Of a stretch of 64,000 nt of DNA, positions 62,332 through 64,000 are shown piece after piece (positions within the stretch are counted from its first letter, which is position 1; the number at the start of each line of letters is the position of its first letter). The stretch spans positions 122,661 through 186,660 of the forward strand of contig NZ_LXKN01000007.1 of NCBI RefSeq assembly GCF_001692325.1, written 5' to 3'. This DNA is from Rhizobium sp. AC27/96 (GTDB lineage Bacteria > Pseudomonadota > Alphaproteobacteria > Rhizobiales > Rhizobiaceae). The notes beneath the pieces were generated by a model. That model worked only from the letters and a program-made list of their open reading frames with translations. It was not told the DNA's origin and ran no database searches. Position numbers and translations under genes: made by a program.

Positions 62332-62343
62332 GTTGTGATCCTG

Positions 62344-63891
62344 TTATATGCGCGGCGTTGACAGGCCAGCTTCTGCGCCGATGTCTGTCTGCTTCAAATC
62401 CTTCGACGCGATGTGATCGGCGACCCGCAATGCCTGGCTTGCAACCGTCAGTGCCGGATTGACGGCGGCTGACGTCGGCAGGAAGCTTGCATCCACGACA
62501 AACAGGTTTTCATGGTCATAGGCGCGGCAGAAGGTATCGAGCGGCGCCGTTGCCGGATCATGGCCGATACGGACGGTGCCGCACTGGTGCGAAGGGGTCC
62601 GCTTGTCGAAGGGTCTGGCGAGAATGATCGGAAAGCCGATTGATTTCAGAATGCCTTTCAGCTTGGCGACGAGCGCCAGATGCGCATCCCAATTGGTCCG
62701 CTTCCATTGCAGGACGATCCTGTCTCCGTCGACCATGATGCGGCTTTCGGGATTGGGCATATCCTCGCTCATCGCGTAGAAGTCGATGGCATGGCCGGCG
62801 ACGAGGCCGAGAAGCCATTCGGGAACATGGGGAAGAGACCCTTTGAGGATCTTGCCTGAGACCCGGCCGAGAAGCTGGACATTGCCAAGCGGCGGCCCCC
62901 CTTCGCCATCGGACAGATAGAAGTCGTTGAAGGCGAATGTCTTCTGATAGACGGAAGTGTTCCTGAAACCTGGCGAGATGCCGATCACGGCCGAAGAATT
63001 GTGGTTCATGAAATTGCGCCCGACCTGATCGGAAGAGTTCGCAAGTCCACTCTTGTAACGGTCGTTGGCGGAGCGCAGCAGAAGGGCTGAGGACTGGACC
63101 GCACCGGCTGAGAGAATGACGATCTTCGGCGACACCGAAAGGGTTTGGCCGTTCTTCAGATAGACGACCTTTTCGATCAGTCCACCCGCGCCGGTATCGA
63201 GCCTGACCACGCGCGCATTCGTTTCGAGCCGCACGTTTTCATGCCGAAGTGCGGCGGCCAGCGCCACCGTCTCGGCATCCATCTTCCCATCGGCGGAATT
63301 TGGATGCGCATCCCAGGGCGTCTGCGCCTTTGCCAGCCACCGGTCGATATCGACACCCAATGGCAGCGAGAACGGATGAAGCCCTTTCTTCTTGATGCGC
63401 GCCCTCACATCCGCGATCGGCTCCTCGTCGGGAACCGGCGGATAGTCGTAGCTGCCCGAATGAAAGGGCTCCGTCGGATCTTCTCCGAGCGCTCCCCGCA
63501 CATTGTACAGGCGTTCCGCGCGGCTATACCAGGGCTCCAGTGTGTCGTAGGGAAAGGGCCATGCCGGCGAGACGCCTTCACGATGCTGGATGACATCGAA
63601 GTCTTCGCGTCGATAGCGTGACAGCACCGCGCCGTAGAATTTAGAATTTCCGCCGACATTGTAGTAGTTGCCCGGATTGAACCCCTTGCCGTCAGCCTCG
63701 TACCAGGTCTCCTTCGGCCGGAAATGGCCGCGCTGAAAGATCGCTCGCTGGTCCCGGTTGACCGGATTGTCTCTGATGTGATCGCCGGCCTCGAGGATGA
63801 GGATCCGGGCGCCTGTTGCAGCCAGGCCGGAAGCGACGGTCGAGCCGCCCACTCCAGAACCGATGATGACGATGTCGGGCGTGTCGTTCAT
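62344..63891 (-). CDS. GMC oxidoreductase, sugar-dehydrogenase-like
   Basis: A 515-residue flavoprotein with FAD motif PDIVIIGSGVGGSTVASGLA (residues 5-24) and YYNVGGNSKFYGAVLSRYRREDF. The C-terminus HQCGTVRIGHDPATAPLDTF... SAAVNPALTVASQALRVADHI is close to gluconate-2-dehydrogenase and glucoside-3-dehydrogenase large subunits. Those enzymes usually need a small subunit that is not seen here. ATG 63891 follows GGTGGAGCTCAC. It oxidises a sugar or polyol hydroxyl, by family inference. Confidence 0.9.
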   Translation of the reverse strand: MNDTPDIVIIGSGVGGSTVASGLAATGARILILEAGDHIRDNPVNRDQRAIFQRGHFRPKETWYEADGKGFNPGNYYNVGGNSKFYGAVLSRYRREDFDVIQHREGVSPAWPFPYDTLEPWYSRAERLYNVRGALGEDPTEPFHSGSYDYPPVPDEEPIADVRARIKKKGLHPFSLPLGVDIDRWLAKAQTPWDAHPNSADGKMDAETVALAAALRHENVRLETNARVVRLDTGAGGLIEKVVYLKNGQTLSVSPKIVILSAGAVQSSALLLRSANDRYKSGLANSSDQVGRNFMNHNSSAVIGISPGFRNTSVYQKTFAFNDFYLSDGEGGPPLGNVQLLGRVSGKILKGSLPHVPEWLLGLVAGHAIDFYAMSEDMPNPESRIMVDGDRIVLQWKRTNWDAHLALVAKLKGILKSIGFPIILARPFDKRTPSHQCGTVRIGHDPATAPLDTFCRAYDHENLFVVDASFLPTSAAVNPALTVASQALRVADHIASKDLKQTDIGAEAGLSTPRI

Positions 63892-63905
63892 GTGAGCTCC
63901 ACCCC

Positions 63906-64000
63906 TCAAGCTATTCTTGCTTGGGTTTTGGGATCGAAGAAGACGGTTTTATCGAGGTTGAATGCGAGGCGAGCGTTCTGGCCGGCCTGGATGCGGACGT
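63906..64000 (-). CDS. ABC sugar importer ATPase, MalK/UgpC type (C-terminus only)
   Basis: The reverse strand at the right edge encodes a C-terminal fragment, VRIQAGQNARLAFNLDKTVF then FDPKTQARIA, ending at TGA 63906-63908. The pattern G-Q-x-A-x-L-x-F-x-x-D-K-x-x-x-F-D-P is typical of the TOBE region of MalK/UgpC/MsmK ATPases of carbohydrate importers. It sits 14 bp upstream of the first GMC gene, so the oxidative operon is probably linked to sugar or polyol uptake encoded beyond the window. Confidence 0.75.
   Translation of the reverse strand, partial: VRIQAGQNARLAFNLDKTVFFDPKTQARIA

Overview
The window looks like an accessory-rich stretch from an alphaproteobacterium of the Rhizobium/Agrobacterium group. 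This is inferred from the high G+C, the codon use, the density of ABC importers and LysR/SorC/TetR regulators, and the purine and polyol gene types. No rRNA, tRNA, CRISPR array, insertion sequence or phage gene was seen. Coding density is high, and both edges cut genes (an MFS exporter at the left, an ABC sugar-importer ATPase at the right).

Layout. 1-5.6 kb: MFS transporter (partial), amidase with a divergent LysR regulator, AraC regulator, NmrA-type NAD(P)-binding protein. 6.1-19.2 kb: a purine salvage and degradation island with an AzgA-type purine permease, a ParDE toxin-antitoxin pair, ureidoglycolate lyase (allA), a PuuE-UraD fusion, HIU hydrolase (uraH), xanthine dehydrogenase xdhABC, a LysR regulator, cytochrome-c-linked urate oxidase (puuD) and guanine deaminase (guaD). 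Together these encode guanine -> xanthine -> urate -> HIU -> OHCU -> allantoin, plus the ureidoglycolate step. The allantoate step is not in the window.

19.4-41.4 kb: a large organosulfur-type island. It holds four luciferase-like/NtaA-type flavin monooxygenases, two GNAT acetyltransferases, two complete five-part peptide-type ABC importers, a cysteine synthase, a cystathionine beta-lyase, a small membrane protein, a 45% methionine protein, an XRE-cupin regulator with an overlapping 59-residue ORF, and a LysR regulator. Three promoters in this island carry the same 17-bp dyad (TCTA...TAGA type). This suggests one regulon, and the gene set resembles the acetylate-oxygenate salvage of S-substituted cysteines known from Bacillus.

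41.5-44.2 kb: a nitrilase-superfamily amidohydrolase and an FAD dehydrogenase. 44.4-54.2 kb: a single leftward eight-gene sugar/polyol operon (binding protein, ATPase, permease, SorC regulator, aldo-keto reductase, GlpD-like dehydrogenase, LsrF-like aldolase, LyxK-like kinase) that mixes erythritol-type and lsr-type parts; its substrate is unknown. 54.4-57.3 kb: a TetA-like exporter and a zinc-free quinone oxidoreductase, with a divergent TetR regulator whose promoter region holds two inverted copies of a 14-bp operator. 57.3-64 kb: a leftward oxidative operon with two GMC oxidoreductases, a Gfo/Idh/MocA dehydrogenase and a fumarate-reductase-like flavoprotein downstream of an ABC sugar ATPase.

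The most noteworthy items are the shared dyad that ties the sulfur island together, the methionine-rich protein, two short genes that can be read directly from the sequence (33210-33359 and 34823-35002), and the hybrid polyol operon. All functions are family-level readings made by eye; no database search was run.
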